Part shown: positions 5,689 to 13,061 of the stretch, in pieces | Layout of the letters: every line of letters begins with the position of its first letter | Position numbering within the stretch: the first letter of the stretch is position 1 | NCBI GenBank assembly: GCA_031273445.1 | Contig: JAISRV010000386.1 | Coordinates: 1-13,564, forward strand | Origin: Candidatus Adiutrix sp. | Lineage (GTDB): Bacteria > Desulfobacterota > Desulfarculia > Adiutricales > Adiutricaceae | Reading direction: 5' to 3' | Length of the DNA: 13,564 nucleotides | Notes under the pieces: generated by a model | Database searches by the model: none | Told to the model about the DNA's origin: nothing | Seen by the model: the letters and a program-made list of their open reading frames with translations, nothing else | Position numbers and translations under genes: made by a program

Positions 5689-7128
5689 CTACCATAAGCC
5701 GCGCAAAAAATCCGTCAGCGGCGACCGCCACATGCCGACCAGGCCGTCGACCGCCAGCCAGCGGGTCAGCATAAAGGGCCGGGTCAGAAAAGAAATGACG
5801 ACCAGGCCGATACAGCCGCCGTAAAGCAGCCGGAAACGGCGCCTCGAGGTCCTTTCTCCCCGCCGCACTATGACATAGGCGCACAACAGAGAAAAAAAGA
5901 AAACCCCCAAGGCCGTTTTATAGCCCAGAGCGGGCATGGAATTATAAGGGCGCATTTTGATCAGCAGATAAAAAGAAAAACTTCCGCAGACCGCCAGCCC
6001 CAGAGACAGCTTGACCAGCGCGTCCCGTGAGAAATGACGGCGGGCCTCTTCAAACCACCGCCACAGACGCCAAAAGAAACAGGCCGCCAAAAGGCCCGCC
6101 GCGTAGCGCCACATAAAAACATGACTGTACCAGACCAGTTGGGTGTGGCTGGGGTGATAGCCGTTCTGCCCGGCCAGCACCTGGGCTTCGCTCAGAAACA
6201 GCGCGGACTGGCTGCCGTCCAAAAACGGCAGCGGCGGGAGGAACACGCTTAGGACCATATATAAAAAAGTCATAAAATTATTAAAAAAATCATCAACCAT
6301 AAGAAGCATGGATTGATGAGCGAAAATCAGCTCCTCTTCCGTGCCCGGGGCCAGATGCTCCCCGGCGTAAAGGCTTCTGACGGCCACATAAAGAGCCAGC
6401 GCCCCCAGGGCGCTGCCGCCGGCGCCATAAAGGCCGCGCAGCATCTTTTCTTGCCCATGCTTCAGACTGAGGCCGGCCACCGCCATTAAGGCCCCCAACA
6501 GCCCGCAAATATAGGCCAGCCAGTGGTCGCCGGAAAAAAACAGCAAAATCAAAGCGAGCGCGAGCAACAGGCGGTCGCCGCGGGAGGGTTGCCGACCCCG
6601 CAGCCAGGGCAATAGGGCGTAGAGATGCAGAGCCGCGTAGCAATAGACGAGATAGAATAAATTCGTGTTGCCCATGGTGAAGTTGTAATGAAGGTGCGTG
6701 CCCAGCGTCAAAAAAATGCTGACCAGGGCGGCCAGGGAAAGGCCGCCGCCGGCTTTAAAAGTCAGCAGAAAGACAAAGCCGGCCATAAACAGGGCCAGCC
6801 CCATATAAACCGCCTTGGGCGGCAGGGTTTTCTCCAGCAGATACAAGGGAATCAGAGAAGACGGCGCCCAGGCGTAGCGCGCGTAGCCTCCATCGCCTTT
6901 ATTATAAGCGTAAGGCAGGAGCAGCTTCCAGGCGTATCCGCCGTCAAAGGCTTCGTCAATCGCCGCTATGGCGCTGGGCGTGACCACCAGCCCGTAAGGC
7001 TTGGCCGCGTAAGGCGAGGCGACATATAAAAGGCCGCCCAGCCCCGCGAGCAGCAAAAAAAGAACCGCCAGGGGCTTTTTCCAGGCCCTCGGCCCGGCCG
7101 CCGCGTGGTCTTGCCTGTGATGATCCAT
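5689..7128 (-). CDS. Polytopic inner-membrane protein of unknown function (possible glycan transferase)
   Basis: I do not recognise a named family. The 479-residue protein has about 11 hydrophobic segments, beginning near residues 20-40 and then ~105-127, 131-150, 155-180, 187-200, 201-222, 235-258, 288-310, 347-367, 378-397, 405-425 and 437-460. A roughly 60-residue loop after the first segment holds IDEAFDGGYAW and YNKGDGGYARYAW. Acidic residues in the first periplasmic loop are a feature of GT-C glycosyltransferases, so a lipid-linked-sugar transferase is possible, but nothing decisive is visible. A polymerase or O-acyl-type role cannot be excluded. It starts 9 nt after the methyltransferase stop with a poor ribosome site, so it is likely read through from the upstream operon. 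Its TAG lies 18 bp from the 38-bp repeat copy at 5633-5670. Confidence 0.8.
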   Translation of the reverse strand: MDHHRQDHAAAGPRAWKKPLAVLFLLLAGLGGLLYVASPYAAKPYGLVVTPSAIAAIDEAFDGGYAWKLLLPYAYNKGDGGYARYAWAPSSLIPLYLLEKTLPPKAVYMGLALFMAGFVFLLTFKAGGGLSLAALVSIFLTLGTHLHYNFTMGNTNLFYLVYCYAALHLYALLPWLRGRQPSRGDRLLLALALILLFFSGDHWLAYICGLLGALMAVAGLSLKHGQEKMLRGLYGAGGSALGALALYVAVRSLYAGEHLAPGTEEELIFAHQSMLLMVDDFFNNFMTFLYMVLSVFLPPLPFLDGSQSALFLSEAQVLAGQNGYHPSHTQLVWYSHVFMWRYAAGLLAACFFWRLWRWFEEARRHFSRDALVKLSLGLAVCGSFSFYLLIKMRPYNSMPALGYKTALGVFFFSLLCAYVIVRRGERTSRRRFRLLYGGCIGLVVISFLTRPFMLTRWLAVDGLVGMWRSPLTDFLRGLW

Positions 7129-7137
7129 TACCGCAAA

Positions 7138-7881
7138 TTAGCCCCGGCGCCTTAAATAGCCTTCCGGCGCGGCGCTGATTAAAAGTTTGCGCTCATATTC
7201 GAGATCCACTTCAAAGTCGGCGTTCTCGGCCAGAAAGGCCCGGACGGCGGTGAGAGGGTTGTTGCCGGCGCCCCAGGGGCGGCCGGCGGCCGCCGCTTCA
7301 GCCGGAAATTTTTCCACCACCCCGTCATAGACCACCAGATAACTGCCGCGGGTGACCAGGGGCCCATAAAGACGCAGTTCAGCCAGAACATGGTCGTGGG
7401 TGTGGTTGGAATCGAGAACCACCATCACCGGCCCGCCCGCGGCCCGGGCCAGCCGCCCGGCTTCACCCACGGCGGCCGGACTTAAACTGTCGGCCTCCAT
7501 AAGGGCAATGCGCCCGGCCAGAGGATGATTTTCAATAAGCGGACGGTTGTGAGGGCGAATCTCCACGTCAACGGCCAGCACCCGGCCGCCGCCCCCCAGG
7601 AGTTCCAGCATGGAGGCGAAAAAAACGGCCGACCCGCCGTGGGCCACTCCGGTTTCCACGATGAGAGCCGGTTTGATTTTCCAGATAATCTCCTGCAGGG
7701 CGGCCAAATCTTCCGGATACTGAATCACCGGCCGCCCCAGCCAGGAAAAATTGTAGCTGTAGCCGCTTTTCAGCGACTCGCGCAAAAAACCGTCGGCCGC
7801 GGCCCGCAGGGTAACATTGGCGCCCTGATCTTCCAGGCGGCGGGCTTTGTCCATATAAAACTGTTTTAAAACCTGATTCAT
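7138..7881 (-). CDS. CmcI/cephalosporin-hydroxylase-family SAM-dependent methyltransferase
   Basis: Members of this family are Rossmann-fold, SAM-dependent enzymes; those in polysaccharide clusters are usually sugar O-methyltransferases despite the annotation name. I chose the ATG at 7881, which gives 247 residues, because it overlaps the rfbF stop (TGATG) and the MNQVLKQFYMDKA start looks native; the frame extends 14 codons further up into rfbF. Motifs: YSYNFSWLGRPVIQYPEDL (~41-59), SAM-binding ETGVAHGGSA (76-85), LAVDVEIRPHN (~102-112), MVVLDSNHTHDHV (153-165) and a GSYLVVYDGVVE segment, all typical of the family. The context (rfbF upstream, membrane protein 9 nt downstream) suggests methylation of a glycan residue. 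The exact substrate cannot be read from sequence. Confidence 0.88.
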   Translation of the reverse strand: MNQVLKQFYMDKARRLEDQGANVTLRAAADGFLRESLKSGYSYNFSWLGRPVIQYPEDLAALQEIIWKIKPALIVETGVAHGGSAVFFASMLELLGGGGRVLAVDVEIRPHNRPLIENHPLAGRIALMEADSLSPAAVGEAGRLARAAGGPVMVVLDSNHTHDHVLAELRLYGPLVTRGSYLVVYDGVVEKFPAEAAAAGRPWGAGNNPLTAVRAFLAENADFEVDLEYERKLLISAAPEGYLRRRG

Positions 7882-8663
7882 CAGTAATCCCAGACTTTCC
7901 AGGGGGCCGCCCCCCTGTCCCAAAGCCTTTCCAGTTGCTCCTTATCCCGCTGGGTATCCATGCATTGCCAGAAGCCCTCGTGCTTGAAGGCGTCCAGATC
8001 CATTTCCGAACCGATAGCCGTCAGCGCCCTGGCTTCCAGGGAGCAGTTGTCGCCGTCAATGTATCTGAAGACGCTCGGCTCCATGACCATGAAGCCGGCG
8101 TTGATCCAGCCGCCGTCGCCTTTGGGCTTTTCCTGGAACCCGGTCACGGTCTTCTGATCTTCCGCGAAACTCAGAACCCCATAGCGGCCGCCGGGCCGGA
8201 CGGCGGTCATGGTGACTTTTTTCCCGACCGCCTTATGGTGGGCGACCAGGGCCTTCAGATCCACATTGCTCAGGCCGTCGCCATAGGTGAGCATGAAGGT
8301 TTCCTTGTTGATGAACGGTTCCACGCGCTTGACCCGCCCCCCGGTGGCGGTGCCGTAACCGGTGTCGATCAGCGTGACCCGCCAGGGTTCGGCCACGTTG
8401 GAGTGGACTTCCATCCGCCCGCCGCTGCGAAAATCGAAGGTCACGTCGGAACGGTGCAGATAGTAATCGGCAAAATATTCTTTAATCATATAGCCGCGAT
8501 AGCCGCAGCAAATGACGAAGTCGTTAAAATTGAAATGGCTGTAATATTTCATGATATGCCATAAAATAGGCTGGCCGCCGATCTCCAGCAAAGGCTTGGG
8601 CCTGAGGTGGCTTTCCTCGGAAATGCGCGTCCCCAGGCCGCCGGCCAGAATCACCACCTGCAT
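7881..8663 (-). CDS. rfbF: Glucose-1-phosphate cytidylyltransferase
   Basis: RfbF makes CDP-glucose from CTP and alpha-D-glucose-1-phosphate, the entry to CDP-linked 3,6-dideoxyhexoses and related sugars. The 260-residue length is close to the family norm (~257). The N-terminal nucleotidyltransferase signature GGLGTRISEESHLRPKPLLEIG is intact, followed by PILWHIMKYYSHF, DFVICCGYRGYMIKEYF, TGYGTATGGRVKRV, LTYGDGLSNVDL, VRPGGRYGVL, FQEKPKGDGGWINAGFMV and the C-terminal EGFWQCMDTQRDKEQLE. These match RfbF better than RmlA or GalU. A strong Shine-Dalgarno (AGGAGAGG) precedes the ATG, which lies 15 nt after the FliL-like stop; the stop overlaps the next start as TGATG. The usual partner CDP-glucose 4,6-dehydratase (rfbG) is not in the window. 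Confidence 0.95.
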   Translation of the reverse strand: MQVVILAGGLGTRISEESHLRPKPLLEIGGQPILWHIMKYYSHFNFNDFVICCGYRGYMIKEYFADYYLHRSDVTFDFRSGGRMEVHSNVAEPWRVTLIDTGYGTATGGRVKRVEPFINKETFMLTYGDGLSNVDLKALVAHHKAVGKKVTMTAVRPGGRYGVLSFAEDQKTVTGFQEKPKGDGGWINAGFMVMEPSVFRYIDGDNCSLEARALTAIGSEMDLDAFKHEGFWQCMDTQRDKEQLERLWDRGAAPWKVWDY

Positions 8664-8678
8664 AATTCCTCTCCTTAT

Positions 8679-9719
8679 TTACTGCAAGACGCGCATCTGG
8701 CTGATCTGGATGAAAGAAATGCGGGGAGCGCCCAAGGCGGCGTTGGACTTTTCCGTCAGCTCCTGCCGCAGCCGCTTTTGAAGCTGGCTGTCGGCGATGA
8801 CTTCGGCGCCCAGCCCCTGGGTCGCCCGGTAAATAATATCACGTATGACGGTCAGTTCATTTTCGATGAAAAACCTGTCCGGCGCGTCCTCATAATAAAT
8901 GACGACGAACATTTCCGCCACAATGTCGCTCCGCCGACCGGGAAAATTTATATAAAAAGGCCCTACTTGAATTTCGCCCGGCGCCGGCTCGCGGGGCGGC
9001 GCCCTGGTCTCGATGACCAGGGGCTTTTCCGGCGCCAGAGGCGCTTCGGGAGGGCGGCTGAAAAAAATTTTGTAGGCGCCCAAGATCAACCCGAGCAAAG
9101 CCACGGCGGCCGGGATGATGAGAATCAGCATTTTCGTTTTAGCTATTTTGCGGACTTCAGGCTCCCTCGGCGCGGGCGGAACCTCAGGCCGGGGCGGGGG
9201 CGGGGGCGACTGTTCCTCTACCGGCGGCGGGGCCGGGGCCGCGCTGCCCAGAAAGATGCCTTCTATATCCAGTTCCACCTTTTTGGCCTTCGGCGCTTCC
9301 TCCGCGCCGGCCGCCTCCCTGGGGGCCAAGGCGTCGTCCATAAACTTCGGCGTCTCCGGCCTGGGCGCCGCCGCGGCGGGCGCGGCGGGCGCCTCCTCCG
9401 GCCTGAAGGGCGCCACAGGGTCGCCGAAGTCGTCCACCTCCAAATTCGCCGGATCCGTCTTCGGCGAAAGTTCCTGAACATCCGCCTCGGCCGGCGACTC
9501 GGCCGCCTCGCCGGCCGGCGCGTCAACGCCCGCGGCCAAAGCGGCCGTCTCCAAACCCGGCGCCTCCGGCCCGGGCGGCGGAAAAGCGGGCTCGGGCTGA
9601 ACGGGCCTTTCGGCAATCACGGCGGCCGGCGGCTCGTCGTCCCAATCGTCGGCCTCGGGGTCAAGGGGCAGACTATCCCAGTCGTCGAGGTTCAGACCCG
9701 GTTTTTTTTCGTCGGCCAT
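8679..9719 (-). CDS. FliL-like single-pass membrane protein with long acidic/proline-rich cytoplasmic tail
   Basis: FliL proteins are inner-membrane, stator-associated flagellar proteins. This 346-residue protein has one membrane segment (~197-220, MLILIIPAAVALLGLILGAY) preceded by basic KIAKTK, which predicts cytoplasmic N-in topology. The C-terminal ~110 residues (from QVGPFYINF) resemble FliL: a beta stretch (IVAEMFVVIYYED), then IENELTVIRDIIYRAT, then a helix LQKRLRQELTEKSNAAL ending RISFIQISQMRVLQ. What is unusual is the ~196-residue N-terminal region, rich in Ala, Pro, Asp and Glu with short acidic motifs (LDDWDSLPLDPEADDWDDEP, VDDFGDP, a poly-Pro run), whereas ordinary FliL has a very short cytoplasmic end. 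Position after fliA supports a flagellar role. Start ATG follows GGGGTG. Assignment to FliL is by pattern, not proven. Confidence 0.78.
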   Translation of the reverse strand: MADEKKPGLNLDDWDSLPLDPEADDWDDEPPAAVIAERPVQPEPAFPPPGPEAPGLETAALAAGVDAPAGEAAESPAEADVQELSPKTDPANLEVDDFGDPVAPFRPEEAPAAPAAAAPRPETPKFMDDALAPREAAGAEEAPKAKKVELDIEGIFLGSAAPAPPPVEEQSPPPPPRPEVPPAPREPEVRKIAKTKMLILIIPAAVALLGLILGAYKIFFSRPPEAPLAPEKPLVIETRAPPREPAPGEIQVGPFYINFPGRRSDIVAEMFVVIYYEDAPDRFFIENELTVIRDIIYRATQGLGAEVIADSQLQKRLRQELTEKSNAALGAPRISFIQISQMRVLQ

Positions 9720-9758
9720 GGTTCGTCACCCCGGCAAACCCTTTCGCGCTTCAGGCCC

Positions 9759-10586
9759 TCAGGCCCGCGGCCCGGGGGGGCGCCCGGCCCCGGCGTCCTG
9801 AGCCGCGCCGCGTTCTTCAAAATAACGGCGCAGCTTGGCGCGCAGCCGCAGAAGGCTTTTAGTGTGCAGCTGACTGATGCGCGACTCGGTATAGCCCAGG
9901 ATCAACCCGATTTCTTTCATGGTCAGTTCTTCATGGTAATAAAGAGTGACCACCAGCCGTTCCTTTTCCGCCAGCCCTTCGACGGCCTTGGCCAAAACGT
10001 CGCGCACCTCGCCCTGGCCTAAAATAGTCAGGGCGTCAAGGGCGTTTTCATCGGCCAGGATGTCGTAGATGTCGCGGCTTTCGCGGGCGCCTGTCTTGTC
10101 CACGGCCCTGAAGGCGTCCAGATCAAGAATGCTGATGGTCCGCACCTCGTCTATCAGCTTCAGATATTCGGGCGTCGATATTTCCAGAGCCGCGGCCGCT
10201 TCCTCATCGGTGGCCGGGCGCCCCAACTCGCCTTCCAGCCTCTGCCAGAGGCGCTCAAGCTGGTTGGCTTTTTTGCGGACGGAGCGCGGCACCCAGTCCA
10301 GGCTGCGCAGCTCGTCCAGCATGGCGCCTTTGATGCGGAATTCGGCATAGGTCTTGAACATGATGGCCCGGCCGGGGTCGAATTTGTCGACCGCGTCGAT
10401 AAGGCCCAGGACCCCCGACGAAATCAGGTCGTCTTTGTTGATATGGTCCGGCAGGCGCGCGGCCAGGCGATCGGCCAGATATTTTATCAGCGGCGAATAT
10501 TGCTCCACATACTGATTTTTCTCTTCCATGGACAAGCCGGACCAGGTCGGCCGGCCTTTTTCGCTATAGACGCCGGATCCCTGCAT
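9759..10586 (-). CDS. fliA: RNA polymerase sigma factor FliA (sigma-28)
   Basis: FliA directs transcription of late flagellar genes (flagellin, motor, chemotaxis) and is held by FlgM until hook completion; no flgM is visible here. The 275-residue protein carries sigma region 2 with DLISSGVLGLIDAVDKFDP and the stretch FKTYAEFRIKGAMLDELRS, then DWVPRSVRKKA leading into region 3 (ELGRPATDEEAAAAL). Region 4 has LAEKERLVVTLYYHEELTM and the helix-turn-helix GYTESRISQLHTKSLLRLR, the FliA/WhiG signature. The ATG at 10586 overlaps the flhG stop (TGATG); an internal ATG ~20 codons later (MEEKNQY) is possible but less likely. A 39-nt gap leads to the FliL-like gene. Confidence 0.95.
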   Translation of the reverse strand: MQGSGVYSEKGRPTWSGLSMEEKNQYVEQYSPLIKYLADRLAARLPDHINKDDLISSGVLGLIDAVDKFDPGRAIMFKTYAEFRIKGAMLDELRSLDWVPRSVRKKANQLERLWQRLEGELGRPATDEEAAAALEISTPEYLKLIDEVRTISILDLDAFRAVDKTGARESRDIYDILADENALDALTILGQGEVRDVLAKAVEGLAEKERLVVTLYYHEELTMKEIGLILGYTESRISQLHTKSLLRLRAKLRRYFEERGAAQDAGAGRPPGPRA

Positions 10587-11431
10587 CAGTCAACCGCCCC
10601 CCCGAAGCTGGCCAGACGATTAAGGAAGAAGGCCAGGCCGCCGCTGGCGAAGTCGTCCGGCGGGTTGGCGGCGATTCTTTTGGCGATGTCCATTATTTGC
10701 CTGGAAGCTTCCGAGGCCGGAGCGGACAGGAAAAAGGGCTTCTGAGCCCGCACGGCCGCGACCACGGCTTCGTCTCTGGGCACAAAACCGATCAAATGCA
10801 AGGAAACCTCGCTCAAATGCTTGTCGGCCACGCTTGACAACAGCCTGAACACATTCCTGGCCTCTTTAGGGCCGGAGACCTGGTTGGGCAGAATATGGAA
10901 ATTCCTTTGCTGGTAGCGCGTGTAAAGAACCTTTATCAGGGCGTAGGCGTCGGTCATGGAAGTCGGCTCGTTCGTCAGAACGACAATGCGTTCCTGGGCG
11001 GCCAAATTAAAGTAAATGACGTTGGAGCCGATGCCGGCGGCCGTGTCGATGATCAGGTAATCCAGTTCTTCGTTCCAGTCGTCAAACTCCGACAGCAGAC
11101 GCTGTTGCTGGCCTTCCGACAATTCGCCCATCTCCAGTATGCCGCTGGCCGCCGGCATTATTTTTATGCCGCCCGGCCCCTCGGCGAGCACCTCCGTCAG
11201 GGTTTTGGTTCCGTTCAAAAGATCATAAATGGTGGCCGTGGTCCGCAGGCCCAGCAAGACGTCGATATTGGCCAGGCCCAGGTCGGCGTCCCAGATGAGC
11301 ACTTTTTGACCCATTGAGGCCAAGGCCAGGGAGAGCCCCAGGGTGAGGTTGCTTTTGCCCACTCCCCCTTTCCCGCTGGTCACGGTTATGACCCGGACAG
11401 GCTTTTTGCCCCGGCCCTCATGTCTGCTCAT
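10586..11431 (-). CDS. flhG: FlhG/FleN/YlxH, MinD-family flagellar number regulator ATPase
   Basis: FlhG (FleN, YlxH) is a MinD/ParA-type ATPase that limits flagellar number and partners FlhF. The 281-residue protein shows the deviant Walker A SGKGGVGKSN (19-28), the A' motif DADLGLANID (48-57) followed by VLLGL, the segment PGGIKIMPAASG, Walker B with IIDTAAGIG (127-135), and NEPTSMTDAYALIKVL. All are typical of FleN/FlhG rather than division MinD. The short N-terminus (MSRHEGRGKKPVRVI) lacks a DQAxxLR motif, known in some FlhG proteins to stimulate FlhF GTPase; Pseudomonas FleN also lacks it. The ATG at 11431 follows AAAGG. The stop overlaps the fliA start as TGATG, so the two are probably translationally coupled. 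Confidence 0.95.
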   Translation of the reverse strand: MSRHEGRGKKPVRVITVTSGKGGVGKSNLTLGLSLALASMGQKVLIWDADLGLANIDVLLGLRTTATIYDLLNGTKTLTEVLAEGPGGIKIMPAASGILEMGELSEGQQQRLLSEFDDWNEELDYLIIDTAAGIGSNVIYFNLAAQERIVVLTNEPTSMTDAYALIKVLYTRYQQRNFHILPNQVSGPKEARNVFRLLSSVADKHLSEVSLHLIGFVPRDEAVVAAVRAQKPFFLSAPASEASRQIMDIAKRIAANPPDDFASGGLAFFLNRLASFGGAVD

Positions 11432-11470
11432 CGGTTCGCCTTTCTGTTTGTAAATGGTCGGCTTGTCGGG

Positions 11471-11548
11471 GCTGGGTCGTAGCCGGGCAAAAAATGTGAT
11501 TTTTGCCCGGCGAGCGAGTTTGTCGGCCTCTCAACCAGTCGCTTCGCT
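11471..11548. repeat. 78-bp direct repeat, copy 1, containing a perfect 12-bp palindrome
   Basis: It begins GCTGGGTCG and ends GTCGCTTCGCT. It matches 11609-11686 over 78 bp without gaps and with only three differences (T/C, G/C, T/C). Inside, GCCGGGCAAAAA (11482-11493) pairs perfectly with TTTTTGCCCGGC (11500-11511) around a 6-nt loop. The T run sits within the stem rather than after it, so this is not a standard intrinsic terminator on either strand. It looks like a REP/BIME-type dispersed palindromic repeat. Confidence 0.8.
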
Positions 11549-11608
11549 CCGTCGCCCCTCTCCGGGGGCGACCGGCTTTTTAAAATATTCGCCTTTTCGG
11601 CTTGGCCG

Positions 11609-11686
11609 GCTGGGTCGCAGCCGGCCAAAAAATGCGATTTTTGCCCGGCGAGCGAGTTTGTCGGCCTCTCAACCAGTCGCTTCGCT
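11609..11686. repeat. 78-bp direct repeat, copy 2
   Basis: This is the second copy of the 78-bp element, offset 138 bp from copy 1. The same hairpin is present but carries one mismatch in the GC part of the stem (GCCGGCC against GCCCGGC). The tail GAGCGAGTTTGTCGGCCTC through GTCGCTTCGCT is identical to copy 1. Confidence 0.8.
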
Positions 11687-11817
11687 ACTACACCTTTACA
11701 CCTTAGAACTGCCGGTTGTCAGCCCCTGATATGGCGGGGCGTAACTAACGGGACTAATGAGCGATGAAACAAAAAATGGGCTGAAACAAAATATTTTAAC
11801 GCACTTTCAAGTCTATT

Positions 11818-13005
11818 TCAATGATGGGAATCGCCGCCCAGCCAGAGGTCCAGCAGTTTGTCCGGCGTGGCCATGACGAAATCCTCAGAGGTTTTGGGGC
11901 CCAGGGCGAAGAAGGCCAGACGCGGGGCCTGGGCCATGACCAGGCCGATGACGTTTCCCAAGGTTTCGGTTTCGTCGAACTTGGTCAGAACCAGCCCGGC
12001 CTTACGCCAGCCGCGGGCCAGCTCAAGGGCCCGGGCCAGGTCGTTTTCCTTCATGGCGGCCGACAGAACCAGAAGGACCGGGGCCTCGGCCTCTTCTAAA
12101 TACTGAGTCAGGTCCTGGCGGCCCTCGCTCTTCTGAAAACCGCGGCCGGGGGTGTCGATGAGCACGATGTCCGCTGTTTCAAAAAGCTCCCTAGCTTCCC
12201 TGAATTCTTCATGATTCTGGCAGACCCGGACGCCCAGGCCCAGAATGCGGGCATATTGAGTCAGTTGCTCGGCCGCCCCGAGCCGCAGGGTATCAAGGGT
12301 TATGGCCGCCGCTTTCAGCCCGCGCTGGCGGTAGAAGGCGGCGAGATTGACCAAAGTGGAGGTCTTCCCGGCCCCGGACGGCCCCACCAGCGCCAGGAAT
12401 TTGGGCGGGGCGATAGACAGGTCGACCAGGCGCAGCCTGGGGCGAAGAGTCTTGCGCAGATGTTCCTCCACTTCGCCGCCCCAGGCCCTGGCGCTTTCCG
12501 CCGAACTTTCCACGAGGCCGCGGGCCTGTTCCGGGGCCAGACCGGTCTCCAGCAAGCGGCGGTAGAGACTGACCAGGTCAGGCCGCTGACGCCATTTTTC
12601 CGATAGGCTCTGCCTGTGGGCCAGATCGAGAATGAGATTTTTCAGTTCGCCCAGCCCCTGATTCACGGCCTGTCCCAGATTCTCCAATTCCGCCCGCAGA
12701 GCCTCAGAGCCGCCGGCGGCCGCCTCCGTCCGCCGATAAGCCGCCGCGCCCAGGGCCTGCCCGGCCAGAGGCCGGCCCGGCGCGGGGGGTTCCGAGAGGC
12801 CGGCCCGGCCCGCGGAGTTTCCGCCCCGGCCGGCGCGGGCGGCGGGCATATCCTCATCGCGCACCCCGGCGGTGATTTCCACCCCGCCGCCCTGCTCCTG
12901 GGGCAGTTCCCGCTGCGACAAAATAATGGCCGCCAAACCGAATTCGTCTTTGATCAAATTGGCGGCCGTGGCCATGTCGCCGGCGCTGAAACGTTTTATT
13001 TTCAT
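11818..13005 (-). CDS. flhF: Flagellar biosynthesis GTPase FlhF
   Basis: FlhF is an SRP-family GTPase (related to Ffh and FtsY) that sets the position of the first flagellar basal-body components, typically at the pole, and works with FlhG. The 395-residue protein has the usual N-terminus MKIKRFSAGDM..A..LIK followed by AIILSQREL. A low-complexity Gly/Ala/Pro linker (~40-100) and a helical N region (~100-190) follow, then the G domain. Visible motifs are GPSGAGKT (P-loop, 208-215), DTLRLGAAEQL (238-248), DTPGRG (284-289) and TKFDE (341-345). The G3 motif is DTPGRG where most relatives have DTAGRS, a mild deviation. The ATG at 13005 matches the conserved family N-terminus; GGAG lies about 13 nt upstream. 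A 386-bp repeat-bearing gap separates it from flhG. Confidence 0.96.
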   Translation of the reverse strand: MKIKRFSAGDMATAANLIKDEFGLAAIILSQRELPQEQGGGVEITAGVRDEDMPAARAGRGGNSAGRAGLSEPPAPGRPLAGQALGAAAYRRTEAAAGGSEALRAELENLGQAVNQGLGELKNLILDLAHRQSLSEKWRQRPDLVSLYRRLLETGLAPEQARGLVESSAESARAWGGEVEEHLRKTLRPRLRLVDLSIAPPKFLALVGPSGAGKTSTLVNLAAFYRQRGLKAAAITLDTLRLGAAEQLTQYARILGLGVRVCQNHEEFREARELFETADIVLIDTPGRGFQKSEGRQDLTQYLEEAEAPVLLVLSAAMKENDLARALELARGWRKAGLVLTKFDETETLGNVIGLVMAQAPRLAFFALGPKTSEDFVMATPDKLLDLWLGGDSHH

Positions 13006-13040
13006 CGTTATACGAGTACTCCACGCGACAAAATGTAAAC

Positions 13041-13049
13041 ATTATAGCA
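13041..13049 (-). promoter_or_regulatory. Extended -10 promoter candidate before flhF
   Basis: Read on the minus strand, the 56-nt flhA-flhF gap contains TGCTATAAT, a perfect extended -10 element (TGnTATAAT). There is no good -35 box 16-18 nt upstream, which is tolerated for extended -10 promoters. Transcription would start near 13034, about 29 nt before the flhF ATG. This could give flhF-flhG-fliA a housekeeping-sigma promoter separate from flhA. It rests on sequence match alone. Confidence 0.45.
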
Positions 13050-13061
13050 CAAACCGTAAAA

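Larger units (their letters stand above)
11432..11817. other. Intergenic region between flhF and flhG with duplicated palindromic element
   Basis: This 386-bp stretch separates two genes that are usually adjacent or overlapping. I see no convincing gene. It holds two copies of a 78-bp direct repeat (11471-11548 and 11609-11686) and, between them, a hairpin GTCGCCCC/GGGGCGAC (11551-11558 with 11565-11572). Next to flhF it is AT-richer and has a weak GCCCC/GGGGC stem (11722-11726 with 11736-11740). A 66-codon minus-strand ORF (11428-11628) crosses the first repeat and reads as translated repeat, so I do not call it a gene. Confidence 0.7.

Noticed and set aside
5654..5884. Minus-strand 76-codon open frame overlapping the end of the membrane protein
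   Set aside because: It is a shadow frame of the membrane protein's 3' end, with no ribosome site or motif.
7935..8564. Plus-strand open frame of 209 codons opposite rfbF
   Set aside because: It is antisense to a strongly identified gene, has no motif, and its composition is that of a reverse-strand shadow.
8607..10022. Very long plus-strand open frame (471 codons) opposite the FliL-like gene and fliA
   Set aside because: It lies antisense to clearly recognisable genes, is extremely rich in Arg and Gly as expected for a GC-rich shadow frame, and shows no domain.
11551..11581. Hairpin GTCGCCCC/GGGGCGAC followed by TTTTT on the plus strand, terminator-like
   Set aside because: All genes run on the minus strand, where no T-tract follows the stem; the T run starts 4 nt after it on the plus strand. 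A plus-strand terminator would have no gene to end.
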